Below, piece by piece: positions 1-8,837 of a stretch of 64,000 bases of DNA. The DNA comes from DATHKG01 sp035489435 (GTDB lineage Bacteria > Bacteroidota > Bacteroidia > Chitinophagales > Chitinophagaceae). Positions within the stretch are counted from its first letter, which is position 1. Each line of letters opens with the position of its first letter. The notes beneath the pieces were generated by a model. It was given only the letters and a program-made list of their open reading frames with translations. It was not told the DNA's origin and searched no databases. Made by a program: the position numbers and the translations under genes. The stretch is taken from NCBI GenBank assembly GCA_035489435.1, contig DATHKG010000064.1. One strand, given 5' to 3'.

Positions 1-26
1 ATGATTCAGCGCAGTACTGATTTAGT

Positions 27-185
27 GTTTGCGGGTGGCTGTGATTATCGTTTGCGAACGCAGCTTTTACACGTGGCAGCGTTATCGGGTGCTGCCTTTG
101 CAAGTAGTAGTTTTTGCGGGTGGCAGCGTTTGCGGGTGGCAGCATTTGCACGCGGCGTTTTTTTGCGGATGGCTGCGTTATCTCC
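27..185. repeat. Degenerate 16-bp tandem-like repeats
   Basis: The unit tttgcgggtggcagcg recurs with substitutions at about 27-42, 112-127 and 128-143, and more loosely up to 185 (tttgcggatggctgcg). Spacing is irregular on the left and tight on the right. The role is unknown; such short satellite-like repeats sit between genes, and this one does not form a credible coding region. Confidence 0.5.
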
Positions 186-392
186 TCCAATCGAATGTCA
201 GATTGGTTTGAATATAGATCGGGCAGGGAATTGCAAAACCGAATATCAACTCATTTGTCTTCTATCGCTAAATAAGTGATTGGCTAATACACATGATTTG
301 ATGCTGATTGAATGATGGGACAAGGAACCTGCTATAGCGGACTCTTAAGAATTGCTATGACTAGTATGATATTCCCCCAAGTGGATGAGCTA

Positions 393-604
393 GTTGGGAG
401 CGGGATTGTGCCTTTGCGCGGCCTTCGTACCGTGGTCGGAGTTACTGAAGCCGATCAGGGCGATACTGCAACCAGCACTTGAAGAAACCCTAACAAAGCT
501 GATCCGGGCAAAAAAAGCCGATCGGAGACAAGAACAAATAACGGCATAACGAAAGGTATTAACCACGGGACACAGCCGCAAAAAGGCACAATCCTGCTCC
601 CAAC
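393..604 (+). repeat. Dispersed inverted-repeat element, copy 1
   Basis: An element of about 212 bases is bounded by near-perfect inverted arms at 393-420 and 576-604. These could form a long terminal stem. The interior carries ggagttactgaagccgatca, a second aagctgatccgggc, and aagccgatcggagacaag. These core words recur in the copies at 30174-30402 (opposite strand) and about 31013-31240. Between copies 1 and 2 the arms differ at a base pair where both partners changed (T:A here, G:C there), so pairing is preserved. It could be a structured non-coding RNA, a MITE-like element or a REP-type repeat. Confidence 0.6.
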
Positions 605-665
605 GGTGCGAAGAAGCGACCAAAAACTGTTGCATAATAATGCTGATAAATTAATAAAACAATCG

Positions 666-3401
666 CTAAAATTTAAAGTTCCACGTAACCGCCGGAATAA
701 TTGGAAATAGCGAAACCTTCAGCGCTTCAATTTTCAGATCACCGGAAGTTGCAGTACCCGTCTGGTCGAAATAAATAAAATAAGGATTATACCGGCTGTA
801 TGCGTTGTAAATACTAAAAACCCAGCTCGTTTTGAGCTTTTTATTCTCACGATTCTGTGGCGTGAGTGTTGCCGAAAAATCAAGGCGGTGGTAAGCAGGA
901 AGACGGTATTGGTTGAGTTTACTATACTCCTGGGTTAATACTCCGTTCACCAGGTAAAATCTTTCCGGCAGCGTTGTGGCATTACCGGTACCATAAACAA
1001 ATACTGCAGAGAATTTCCACTTCTTGCTCAATTCATACATGCCAACTACAGACAAATCATGACGCCTGTCAAACTTTGCATAATAGGTTTCACCCCCGTT
1101 TAATTGAGGAAATTTTCTCCTGGTCCATGAAAGCGTATAGCCGATCCAACCGGTCAGTTTGCCTTTTGCTTTATTAATGAAAAATTCAGAACCATAACTC
1201 CAGCCCCTTCCGAATACAAATTCCTCTTCCGGATCGGTTAATGAAGGTGTGTAGCCTTCACCGTACTCGATCTGGTTCTCCATATTTTTATAATAAAGTT
1301 CAACCGAAGTTTCGAAGAGGTTGTTGTCGAAGTTTTTGAATAATCCAATCGCATAGAGCCAGCTTTTTTGGGGCAGAACCCGGTAGGTGCTGGGTACCCA
1401 AAGGTCTGTTGGTAAAGTTGAACCCGCATTACTGACCAGATGTATATATTGAAGATTGCGCGACACTGCTGCTTTCACAGAAGTTTCTTCGTTTATTGCA
1501 TACCGTAACGAAAGCCTTGGTTCAGGTCCTCCGTAGGTTTTCACTACACCACTATTGTAAACGGTACTATCAATATGGTTTCCGTTAGCATCCTTTTCAT
1601 AGATTGTGTGCGGACCCAGCTGGCTAAATGTGCTATAGCGCAGGCCTGCATTTAGCTGAAGTTTATCACTTATCTCCCAATCGTCCTGGATATAAACCCC
1701 CGTTTCAAGGGCATATTTTTTATTGACATTTTCCGGCTTGAATTCATTTTCTCCCTGACGGCCGCTTAACACATTTGGAATAAACGTATGATAAGTAGCA
1801 ATTCCACCAAACTTCAGTTTATGCTGTGGTGCAGGATAATAATCGAGGTCGAGTTTAACACCAACATCCCTGATACCGGAAGACAGTTTTATTTCAAAGT
1901 CATTTTGTGTGGCTCCGAATGAAAAATTATAGCTGTTATAAACGGCTGTTGTATTTGCAAAAAGCTTTCGATTGAAAACATGGTTCCATCTTAATGTGCC
2001 TGTTGCGTTGCCCCAGGGTATGTCGGCCTTAAATCCACGTTCGGAATTCCTGAAATTAAATACATCACGACCAAAATAACCGCTGAGATAAAGACGATCA
2101 CGGTCCGAGAATTTATAATTGACTTTTGTGTTCAGATCATAGAAATAATAACCCGAGCCATAAGCGGCATTAGACTTTGGAATAAAAGGCTTTGTCAGTA
2201 CATCAATATAGGTGCGCCTGCCCGAAACAATAAACGATGCTTTGTCTTTCAGGATCGGTCCCTGGATCGAAAGCCTTGATGCGATCAGCCCCAGTCCACC
2301 GTCGACTTCCATTTTCTTCATGTTACCTTCTTTCATGGCTACGTCCAGCACAGAAGATAACCTGCCGCCATATTGAGGCGGCATACCACCTTTTATCAGG
2401 GATGTGTTTTTGATAGCGTCTGCATTAAAAATCGAAAAGAAACCGAAAAGGTGGCCGGTATTATAAACGATGGCATCGTCAAGTAATATCAGGTTTTGGT
2501 CTGGCCCTCCCCCACGTACATATAAACCGGTATTGCCTTCACCGGCATTTCTTACTCCCGGTAAAAGCTGAAGTGTTTTTAAAATGTCTGTCTCCCCCAT
2601 CAATACGGGTACCGATTTGATCTGGTTGATGGAAAGGTCAATTCTTCCCATTTGCGAACTTTTTACATTCGCATCTCTTTTTTTGGAAGAAACGATTACT
2701 TCTTCCAGGTAGCCCTGCGGGACCAACTGGAAATTGTATACAAGGTTCTGTTTCAGATCTGCTTCAATCATCCTGGATTGATAGCCGGCGAAAGAAACCA
2801 TGATCTGGTATTTGCCTTCATCCAGCGTGATAGAATAAAAACCGTAGTTGTTACTGTTAACTCCTTTTCCGCTTCCATTTACAACTATGGATGCGCCGAT
2901 TAATGACTCAGCTGATAATGAATCACGAACATATCCACTCAATGTGAACTTATTTTGAGTGGGTTTCCACTTTGCGGTTTGATGTCCGGGGATCGGATCT
3001 GTAGTTAATTCGCCGACGGGAGATTGTTTGGTGGCTTCTTCGTTGTCGTGAGACTGTTCGGAGGCTGCTTCGTTGTCGTGAGATTGTTCGGAGGCTTCTT
3101 CTCTGTCGGGAGATTGTTCGGGGATTGCTTCGCAGCCCGCAAATTCTGGAGAAGCTGCGCCGTCGTTGGCATCTTTTGTGGAGACTGAACTGGCGCTGGG
3201 AACTTTTGAAGAAGCTGCACTGACGCTTGCAACTTTTGCGGAGACAACCTGGTCGTCGACAAACTGACCGGCGGCCGCCCGGTTCAAGGAAAGGCAGGAT
3301 AAAACAATATTAATAACAATGAACATCCTGGTCATACCAGAACTTACGGAAAATTTTAGCGTTGATTCATCTACTGAGACCTCATTAAAAACTTTTCGCA
3401 T
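666..3401 (-). CDS. TonB-dependent receptor with carboxypeptidase-like N-terminal domain
   Basis: Outer-membrane receptor of about 911 residues. A hydrophobic signal segment (MFIVINIVLSCLSL) is followed by about 110 residues of acidic low-complexity sequence with a 10-residue repeat (EASEQSHDNE type). A CarboxypepD_reg-like domain comes next (starting TLSGYVRDS, with a YGFYSITL core), then a plug domain (LLPGVRNAGEGNTGLYVRGG, FGFFSIFNADAIK) and a 22-strand-type barrel ending in phenylalanine. Such receptors import ligands too large for porins using TonB energy; the ligand is not apparent. No SusD partner is adjacent, so a classic glycan-uptake pair is not supported. The longest frame starts with TTG at 3407; ATG at 3401 is used here. 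ATG at 3335 sits closer to the signal peptide and may be the true start. Confidence 0.88.
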   Translation of the reverse strand: MRKVFNEVSVDESTLKFSVSSGMTRMFIVINIVLSCLSLNRAAAGQFVDDQVVSAKVASVSAASSKVPSASSVSTKDANDGAASPEFAGCEAIPEQSPDREEASEQSHDNEAASEQSHDNEEATKQSPVGELTTDPIPGHQTAKWKPTQNKFTLSGYVRDSLSAESLIGASIVVNGSGKGVNSNNYGFYSITLDEGKYQIMVSFAGYQSRMIEADLKQNLVYNFQLVPQGYLEEVIVSSKKRDANVKSSQMGRIDLSINQIKSVPVLMGETDILKTLQLLPGVRNAGEGNTGLYVRGGGPDQNLILLDDAIVYNTGHLFGFFSIFNADAIKNTSLIKGGMPPQYGGRLSSVLDVAMKEGNMKKMEVDGGLGLIASRLSIQGPILKDKASFIVSGRRTYIDVLTKPFIPKSNAAYGSGYYFYDLNTKVNYKFSDRDRLYLSGYFGRDVFNFRNSERGFKADIPWGNATGTLRWNHVFNRKLFANTTAVYNSYNFSFGATQNDFEIKLSSGIRDVGVKLDLDYYPAPQHKLKFGGIATYHTFIPNVLSGRQGENEFKPENVNKKYALETGVYIQDDWEISDKLQLNAGLRYSTFSQLGPHTIYEKDANGNHIDSTVYNSGVVKTYGGPEPRLSLRYAINEETSVKAAVSRNLQYIHLVSNAGSTLPTDLWVPSTYRVLPQKSWLYAIGLFKNFDNNLFETSVELYYKNMENQIEYGEGYTPSLTDPEEEFVFGRGWSYGSEFFINKAKGKLTGWIGYTLSWTRRKFPQLNGGETYYAKFDRRHDLSVVGMYELSKKWKFSAVFVYGTGNATTLPERFYLVNGVLTQEYSKLNQYRLPAYHRLDFSATLTPQNRENKKLKTSWVFSIYNAYSRYNPYFIYFDQTGTATSGDLKIEALKVSLFPIIPAVTWNFKF
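3011..3130 (-). repeat. 30-bp tandem repeat inside TonB receptor gene
   Basis: Roughly four copies of a 30-base in-frame unit (about 3001-3030 degenerate, then 3031-3060, 3061-3090 and 3091-3120) encode a 10-residue acidic motif of the EASEQSHDNE type. The unit length is a multiple of three, so copy-number change would keep the frame. It lies between the signal peptide and the first folded domain, a typical place for a flexible spacer. Confidence 0.7.
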
Positions 3402-3407
3402 GAACAA

Positions 3408-3731
3408 TATTGAGATTGTTTCAATTGCAGGCTAACAGTCAGACAGTAACGAATGTTGACTATCAGATTAATGTTGATAACTGGACAAATGTTGACGCCA
3501 GGACGGATGTTATTTAATGCCAAATATTGAGTATCGACCACATGTTGTTTAATGCCAGATATTGACTTTCGAACGAGTGTTGTTAACTGTCCGGATATTG
3601 ACTATCACAAAATGTTTACAACTGGACAAATGTTTACAACTAGACAAATGTTTACAACTGAACAAATGTTTACAACTGAACAAATGTTTACTATTGACGA
3701 ATGATTACTATTGACGAATGTCGACAACTTA
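3408..3731. other. Gene-free gap with degenerate repeats
   Basis: The gap lies between the receptor gene and the DUF3347 gene, both on the minus strand. Nearly all of it from about 3450 on is occupied by diverged repeats of an aatgttgac/aatgtttac word. No gene is supported. Confidence 0.55.
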
Positions 3732-3735
3732 TCAA
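3607..3735. repeat. 17-18 bp tandem repeat array
   Basis: About seven adjacent units of the form caaatgtttacaactgaa, with a clear 18-base period at the left and drift to gaatgattactattgac at the right. More diverged relatives (aatgttgactatc, aatgttgataactgg) continue back to about 3450. The array ends at the stop codon of the DUF3347 gene and overlaps its last few bases. Units are contiguous rather than spaced, so it is not a CRISPR. Confidence 0.75.
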
Positions 3736-4325
3736 TTCTTGTATTCGAGTGAATCCTGGGTGCTACCACAGGTAAGCATCTTGTCACCGAAATATGGATT
3801 GCGGATATTTGCATCCTTGCTTAACCAATAGGCCCCTTTATTATCAAAGGCCATTGGACAGAATTGATAATATACTTTCTGACCTTCGTATTTCACCGTC
3901 CTGGTAAGACTCCATAAGGCATCCGAAATCATTTCAAATTCCTGTCTTTTATTTTCAATATTTTTCTCGCCTTTCAGGCCAAGAGCTGACCCGGTAATGG
4001 TCCCGGCGAAGTTTTTAGCTGTTGCTTTGATCATCCCGGTTGAATCACCGGTGATTTCATCCGTTTTTAGTGATTCGGACGCTATAGCGAGATTTACGGC
4101 AGCTGCATTTGCTTTAACCGTGTCACTTTCAACAAGTGCATCTTTTACAGAGAAATAGGCAGTCAGCAGTTCATTAAAAGAATCGTTGAAAGCGCCGGAC
4201 TTTTGACCAAGGCTAAGCGGTTTAGGTTTTTCTGCCTTTGGCTCATCAGATTTATTTTGCCTGAACAAGTAGGTAGCAAAAGCTGCAATTACAAGAACAA
4301 CAACGATTAAGACGACTTTTTTCAT
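3732..4325 (-). CDS. DUF3347 family membrane-anchored/exported protein
   Basis: A 197-residue protein with an N-terminal hydrophobic segment (VVLIVVVLVIAAFATYLF) followed by charged linker and a DUF3347 domain. The characteristic C-terminal stretch is present: YYQFCPMAFDNKGAYWLS, then IRNPYFGDKMLTCG. The two cysteines and the methionines of this motif are conserved in a family often found with heavy-metal efflux systems and fused to CusB-like adaptors, so periplasmic metal binding is a reasonable inference. No efflux genes are adjacent. Divergent from the ABC-F gene, with a possible minus-7 box TAACTTTA on this strand at 4343-4350. Confidence 0.75.
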   Translation of the reverse strand: MKKVVLIVVVLVIAAFATYLFRQNKSDEPKAEKPKPLSLGQKSGAFNDSFNELLTAYFSVKDALVESDTVKANAAAVNLAIASESLKTDEITGDSTGMIKATAKNFAGTITGSALGLKGEKNIENKRQEFEMISDALWSLTRTVKYEGQKVYYQFCPMAFDNKGAYWLSKDANIRNPYFGDKMLTCGSTQDSLEYKN

Positions 4326-4392
4326 TTCCCCTGGGATTTTCGTAAAGTTAGTGGATTGCCGTTTAAATTCGTGCCGCTTAGGTGTTTATCAG

Positions 4393-4400
4393 TATTTTTG
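4393..4400 (+). promoter_or_regulatory. Candidate Bacteroidota minus-7 box for ABC-F gene
   Basis: TATTTTTG followed by CA matches the TAnnTTTG minus-7 consensus of Bacteroidota primary sigma factor promoters. It lies about 90 bases before the ATG at 4489. No clear TTG minus-33 box is seen at the expected spacing. Confidence 0.4.
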
Positions 4401-4488
4401 CAAATTCTAAGGATTAAGCTGGGTGATGCACTGGACGCAGCCAGTCTTATTCGCTATTTTGTGAATTTTATAATTGCTAATTTGTTTT

Positions 4489-6516
4489 ATGCTCGCAGGA
4501 TTAACTAATGTGACTTTTGAATTTGGAGCCCGTGTTTTAATTGAAGATGCCACCTGGCATATTCAGCCAAACGAAAGGATCGGACTAATAGGTTTTAACG
4601 GAACAGGCAAATCTACTTTACTTAAATTATTGGTAGGTCAATACTCTCCTTCGGCAGGTACGGTAGAACGCAGTAAAAATACGTCTATAGGTTATCTGCA
4701 CCAGGATCTCCTAAGCTTCGATACCGCGGATTCTATTTTTGAAGTTGCCCTCGGCGCCTTTGAGAAGGTGCTAAAGCTTGAACACGAAATAGAAGTAATC
4801 GGCAAGCAGCTTGAACAGAGTGCAGGCAAACCGGAGGAGGAAGAATTATTGATCCAGTATACCGACAAGCTTCATGAAATGGAAACCCTTGATGGATATA
4901 ATATTCATCATAAAACCGAAGAAGTTCTCCAGGGGCTCGGTTTTCCAAATGCAGATCTTAAACGACCCTTCCGGGAGTTCAGCGGGGGTTGGAGGATGCG
5001 TGTGCTTCTTGCTAAAATGATCCTGCAGGAACCCGATCTTTTATTGCTCGATGAGCCGACGAATCACCTTGATCTTCCTTCTATAGAATGGCTTGAAAAA
5101 TACCTGTTGCATTACCAGGGTTCAGTGGTAATTGTAAGTCACGATAAATATTTCCTAAACCGGATGGTTACCAAAATCGTGGAAGTATATCAAAGGGAAC
5201 TACATATTTATAGTGGTAACTATGAATATTATGAGGCTGAAAAGGAAATGCGTGTTGAGCTTCAGCAGCGGGCCTTTGAAAACCAGCAGGATTATATTAA
5301 ACAACAGGAAAGATTTATAGAAAGGTTCCGTGCGAAAGCATCCAAAGCTGCAGCGGCCCAGAGTGCCATGAAGCGACTCGATAAGATCGATCGCATTGAA
5401 GATGTACAGATCGAAAGACCGGATCTTAAAATCAACTTTCAGGTTGATAAGATACCCGGTAAAGTATTGTGCGAGCTGAAGCACATTAATAAATCATTTG
5501 GTGATAATGTAATCATCAAAGATGCATCGGCCTATATAGACCGTGGTGATAAGATTGCATTGATCGGTGCGAACGGAAAAGGCAAGTCTACCATGCTACG
5601 AATTATAGCTGGTGTTGAAACTTATAATGGTGAACGCAAGTGGGGACACAATGTTGAGGAAAGTTTTTATGCGCAACACCAGCTGGAAGCTTTGAATGTA
5701 AATAATACCGTTATTGAGGAAATGAAGGAATGTGGAAGTCAACGAACTGACCAGGAATTAAGAACCTTGTTAGGATGTTTTCTTTTCAGCGGAGATGATG
5801 TTGAAAAAAAGATCAAAGTATTAAGTGGTGGTGAAAAGGCCCGGGTTGCACTTGCAAAAACCATCGTAAGCAAGGCAAATTTCCTTATGCTCGATGAGCC
5901 GACGAATCACCTCGATATGCACTCCTGTGATTTGTTAATCGGTGCACTCAATAAATACCAGGGCAGTATTATCCTGGTGAGTCATGATCGTTATTTTGTT
6001 TCCAAAACGGCCAATAAGATCTGGGAAATTGTTGACCAGCAAATAAAGGAATTTGATGGTGGCTATGAAGAATGGGTTGAGTGGAAAGAGCGGATGAAAA
6101 AAGCTCAACAGGCCTCAGCAAAAAGTGAATCAAAAAAAAAGGACGATAATGACTCCCGGAAACAGCCTCAGCAGGATATAGTAGCAAAAAAAGAAAATAC
6201 TGCCCCTGCGCCTGCGGCAACTAAACCGGTTGCCCAACCACAGGCTCCTATAAACAAGGATGCAAAAAAAGAATTACAAAGACAACAAAAACTTTTCCAA
6301 CAACTCGAAGAAAAGCTTGGTGAACTGAATAAAACGAAATTAAAATTTGAAGCAGACCTGGCTTCGCCCGAAGTTTATGCTGACCGCAACAAATTTGTTG
6401 TGGCAGAATCGGGTTATAAAAAAGCTTCGCAGGAAATTGAATCGCTGAATAAAGATTATGAAAAAGTTTTTGAGAAGATAATGGAGCTGGAAACCGAGCT
6501 GGGAGTTAATAATTAA
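4489..6516 (+). CDS. ABC-F family ribosome-associated ATPase (Uup/EttA-like)
   Basis: Soluble protein of 675 residues with two ABC cassettes and no membrane segments. Cassette 1: Walker A GFNGTGKST (about 35-43), signature FSGGWRMRV, Walker B LLLLDEPTNHLDLPS. Cassette 2: GANGKGKST (about 360), LSGGEKARVALAK, MLDEPTNHLD. The inter-cassette linker is the basic helical type (RFRAKASKAAAAQSAMKRL) that reaches the tRNA sites in ABC-F proteins. A C-terminal lysine/glutamate-rich coiled coil (about 560-675) resembles Uup. The family acts on ribosomes rather than in transport. An upstream TTG at 4474 would add five residues; ATG at 4489 fits the cassette start (MLAGLTNVTFEFG). Confidence 0.9.
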   Translation: MLAGLTNVTFEFGARVLIEDATWHIQPNERIGLIGFNGTGKSTLLKLLVGQYSPSAGTVERSKNTSIGYLHQDLLSFDTADSIFEVALGAFEKVLKLEHEIEVIGKQLEQSAGKPEEEELLIQYTDKLHEMETLDGYNIHHKTEEVLQGLGFPNADLKRPFREFSGGWRMRVLLAKMILQEPDLLLLDEPTNHLDLPSIEWLEKYLLHYQGSVVIVSHDKYFLNRMVTKIVEVYQRELHIYSGNYEYYEAEKEMRVELQQRAFENQQDYIKQQERFIERFRAKASKAAAAQSAMKRLDKIDRIEDVQIERPDLKINFQVDKIPGKVLCELKHINKSFGDNVIIKDASAYIDRGDKIALIGANGKGKSTMLRIIAGVETYNGERKWGHNVEESFYAQHQLEALNVNNTVIEEMKECGSQRTDQELRTLLGCFLFSGDDVEKKIKVLSGGEKARVALAKTIVSKANFLMLDEPTNHLDMHSCDLLIGALNKYQGSIILVSHDRYFVSKTANKIWEIVDQQIKEFDGGYEEWVEWKERMKKAQQASAKSESKKKDDNDSRKQPQQDIVAKKENTAPAPAATKPVAQPQAPINKDAKKELQRQQKLFQQLEEKLGELNKTKLKFEADLASPEVYADRNKFVVAESGYKKASQEIESLNKDYEKVFEKIMELETELGVNN

Positions 6517-6578
6517 TGTGACAACCATTCAGAGTACCTGTGGCATCTTGTTGATTAATCATTACTAATCTGAAAACT

Positions 6579-8837
6579 TTGTCACTAACCAAATTCAGGC
6601 TGGACTATATTGTGATTACCCTGCTCATCTTCCTGGCTTATAGCCCCGTGAATGGTCAGGACATCCGTGTACGGCCAAAAATCGGTGTGGCCTTAAGCGG
6701 TGGAGGTGCCAAGGGCCTCGCACATATCGGCATCCTGAAAGCCATTGACAGCGCGGGCCTCAAAGTTGACTACATCACAGGTACAAGCATGGGCAGTATA
6801 ATCGGAAGCCTTTACGCTATTGGATATTCTGCAGATTCCATTGAAAAACTGGCGAGGAAAATCGATTGGGATATACTTCTTTCAAACCAGGCTTCCCTGA
6901 AAGCTTTGATCATTGAAGAAAAAGATGAGTATGGAAAATATGCCATTGAGTTACCCTGGGTGAATCATGGATTTCGTTTACCAAGTGGTGTACTGGAAGG
7001 TGAAGAATTATGGCTGAAGTTTTCCGAACTGTTTTTCCCTGTCTATAATATCAAGAAATTTTCAGATTTTTCGATCCCCTTTAAATGTATTGGTGCGGAT
7101 ATCGCCACAGGTGAAACCGTTATACTTGACAGTGGTGAGATTGTCACTGCCGTTCGTGCAAGCATGGCGATTCCTTCAGTTTTTACTGCCGTTGAGCACA
7201 ACGGCCGTAAGCTTGTTGACGGCGGAGTAGTAAGAAACTTCCCTGTTCGGGATGTACGCGAAATGGGAGCTGACTATGTTATTGGGTCTAATGTGGCTCT
7301 GGGCTTATTGCCAAAAGAAAAAGTGACAAATGCTATCCAGATACTAATGCAGATTGCATTTTTCAAGGAATCCGAAGACAATAAAAAAGAGGTGGAGTCT
7401 ACAGATATGTATATAACCCACCCTATTGAAAATTATAATGCCGGGAGTTTCAGCCGCTCAGAAGAATTACTGGAAATTGGGCTTGAAGAAGGCCGTAAAA
7501 TGTACCCGGCGTTAAAACGTCTTGCCGACAGCCTTAACGAGATTTATGGAGTTCCGGTAATTGCCAAAAACAGGTTGCCCGTTATTGATTCCCTCAAAAT
7601 TTCAGACATTGAGATTAATGGCCTCGATAAAACAACAAAGGACTTTTTCCAACATATGATGGGGTTCTATGAAAACAAGTTTTATACGACAGCCCGTGTT
7701 TCAAACATGATCAGGAGGGTCTTCGGCACCCGCTATTATAGTCGCATCGTATACCGCCTGGAATCCTTGCCAGATGGTTCCGTTAAAATTATTATTGATG
7801 TCGTCGAAAATCCCAGGACTTTTGCGAAGGTAGGGATACATTATACCCAGTTTACAGGTATAGGTTTACTGCTGAATCTTACCAGCAGGAACTTTTTTTT
7901 ACCTCATTCCCGTAGCCTTGTTACAGTAAACCTGGGCGAAACTTTCCGTGCGAGGGCGGAGCACCTTCAATACCTTGGCCGTGGGAAAAATGTTGCTCTG
8001 ATACTTGGAACCCAATATGAAAGGTTCGATATGAACACCTATCAGAACTATAAACGGGATGGACTGTATAAAATGCACCTGTTTAAAGGCGATGCAAAAA
8101 TGGAACATTCAACCAGCAGGAAATATACACTGGGGGCCGGTACAAGATATGAATGGATACATTATAATCCATCTATTCAATCAAGCTTTGAACTCGATGG
8201 CAAAAATGAATTTTTAACAACATATGGATACTTCGGGGTCAACACACTTGACAGGTCAATTTATCCCAGGCGGGGATGGAAGATAAATGGTGAGTTCGGA
8301 CTCATTTATAACCAGTCTCCCGATATAACATTTTATTCAGAAGGTGTGCCGGTGGGCAATCTTGATTCATTTGGTATCTCCTATTCAAATTTTCAACAGG
8401 CAAAGCTTAACGTCGAGGCCTATTTGACCCTGAGTCGCCGGTCAACCTTGTTTACAAATTTCCAGGGCGGAATTAATTTCGGCTATAACCAGAATATCTT
8501 AAATGATTTTATTATTGGTGGGATGTATAGTCTTTTCAGGAACCAGATAACATTTGCGGGTCTCGATGAAGCAGCTGTTTATACTCCAAGTGTTGCCGCT
8601 TTACAAATCGGTTACCGTTTCCAGTTATTCAATAATCTTTTCATCATTGCCCGATCAAACGGATTGGTCAATAATTTTATCAGTAAAGACAATGTGTTGC
8701 AGAGACCTGCATTTCTCTCCGGCCATGCTTTGTCCATGGGATATAATTTTGCACTCGGACCCCTTGAAGTGAGTGCCGCTTACAGCGACCAGTCAAAGCA
8801 AGTGCAGTCTGTGATCAGCCTTGGTATTTCTTTCTGA
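6579..8837 (+). CDS. Patatin-like phospholipase with C-terminal outer-membrane barrel
   Basis: 752 residues. A signal peptide (hydrophobic YIVITLLIFLAYS, then VNGQ) precedes a patatin domain with the oxyanion-hole glycine loop SGGGAKGLAHIG (about 38-49), nucleophile motif GTSMGS (Ser70) and dyad aspartate in VDGGVVRNFP (Asp214). Residues about 335-420 look POTRA-like, and the rest is a BamA/Omp85-like barrel (GVNTLDRSIYPRRGWKI) ending in phenylalanine. This is the PlpD/type Vd arrangement, which places a lipase at or beyond the outer membrane. No ATG fits; TTG at 6579 gives a complete signal peptide. It follows the ABC-F gene by 62 bases, and its 3' end overlaps that of hutG by 45 bases in antisense. 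Confidence 0.85.
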   Translation: MSLTKFRLDYIVITLLIFLAYSPVNGQDIRVRPKIGVALSGGGAKGLAHIGILKAIDSAGLKVDYITGTSMGSIIGSLYAIGYSADSIEKLARKIDWDILLSNQASLKALIIEEKDEYGKYAIELPWVNHGFRLPSGVLEGEELWLKFSELFFPVYNIKKFSDFSIPFKCIGADIATGETVILDSGEIVTAVRASMAIPSVFTAVEHNGRKLVDGGVVRNFPVRDVREMGADYVIGSNVALGLLPKEKVTNAIQILMQIAFFKESEDNKKEVESTDMYITHPIENYNAGSFSRSEELLEIGLEEGRKMYPALKRLADSLNEIYGVPVIAKNRLPVIDSLKISDIEINGLDKTTKDFFQHMMGFYENKFYTTARVSNMIRRVFGTRYYSRIVYRLESLPDGSVKIIIDVVENPRTFAKVGIHYTQFTGIGLLLNLTSRNFFLPHSRSLVTVNLGETFRARAEHLQYLGRGKNVALILGTQYERFDMNTYQNYKRDGLYKMHLFKGDAKMEHSTSRKYTLGAGTRYEWIHYNPSIQSSFELDGKNEFLTTYGYFGVNTLDRSIYPRRGWKINGEFGLIYNQSPDITFYSEGVPVGNLDSFGISYSNFQQAKLNVEAYLTLSRRSTLFTNFQGGINFGYNQNILNDFIIGGMYSLFRNQITFAGLDEAAVYTPSVAALQIGYRFQLFNNLFIIARSNGLVNNFISKDNVLQRPAFLSGHALSMGYNFALGPLEVSAAYSDQSKQVQSVISLGISF

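Larger units (their letters stand above)
1..665. other. Gene-free repeat-rich stretch
   Basis: No convincing gene lies here. The first 190 bases are built from degenerate copies of a roughly 16-base unit resembling tttgcgggtggcagcg. The stretch 393-604 is one copy of a dispersed inverted-repeat element described separately. Open frames crossing this region only translate the repeats and have no recognisable protein features. Bases 200-390 show nothing I can name. Confidence 0.6.

Noticed and set aside
1..279. 92-residue open frame at the left edge
   Set aside because: It translates the degenerate 16-base repeats and has no domain, and a second frame across the same bases is equally open.
390..635. 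81-residue minus-strand frame
   Set aside because: It covers the dispersed inverted-repeat element. The other two copies do not keep the frame, so it is not a gene.
3607..3735. CRISPR-like array
   Set aside because: Units are contiguous with no spacers, the unit is only 17-18 bases, and there are no cas genes.
3605..3814. Minus-strand frame with a repeating VVNICS pattern
   Set aside because: It is the 18-base tandem repeat read as protein and overlaps the DUF3347 gene in another frame.
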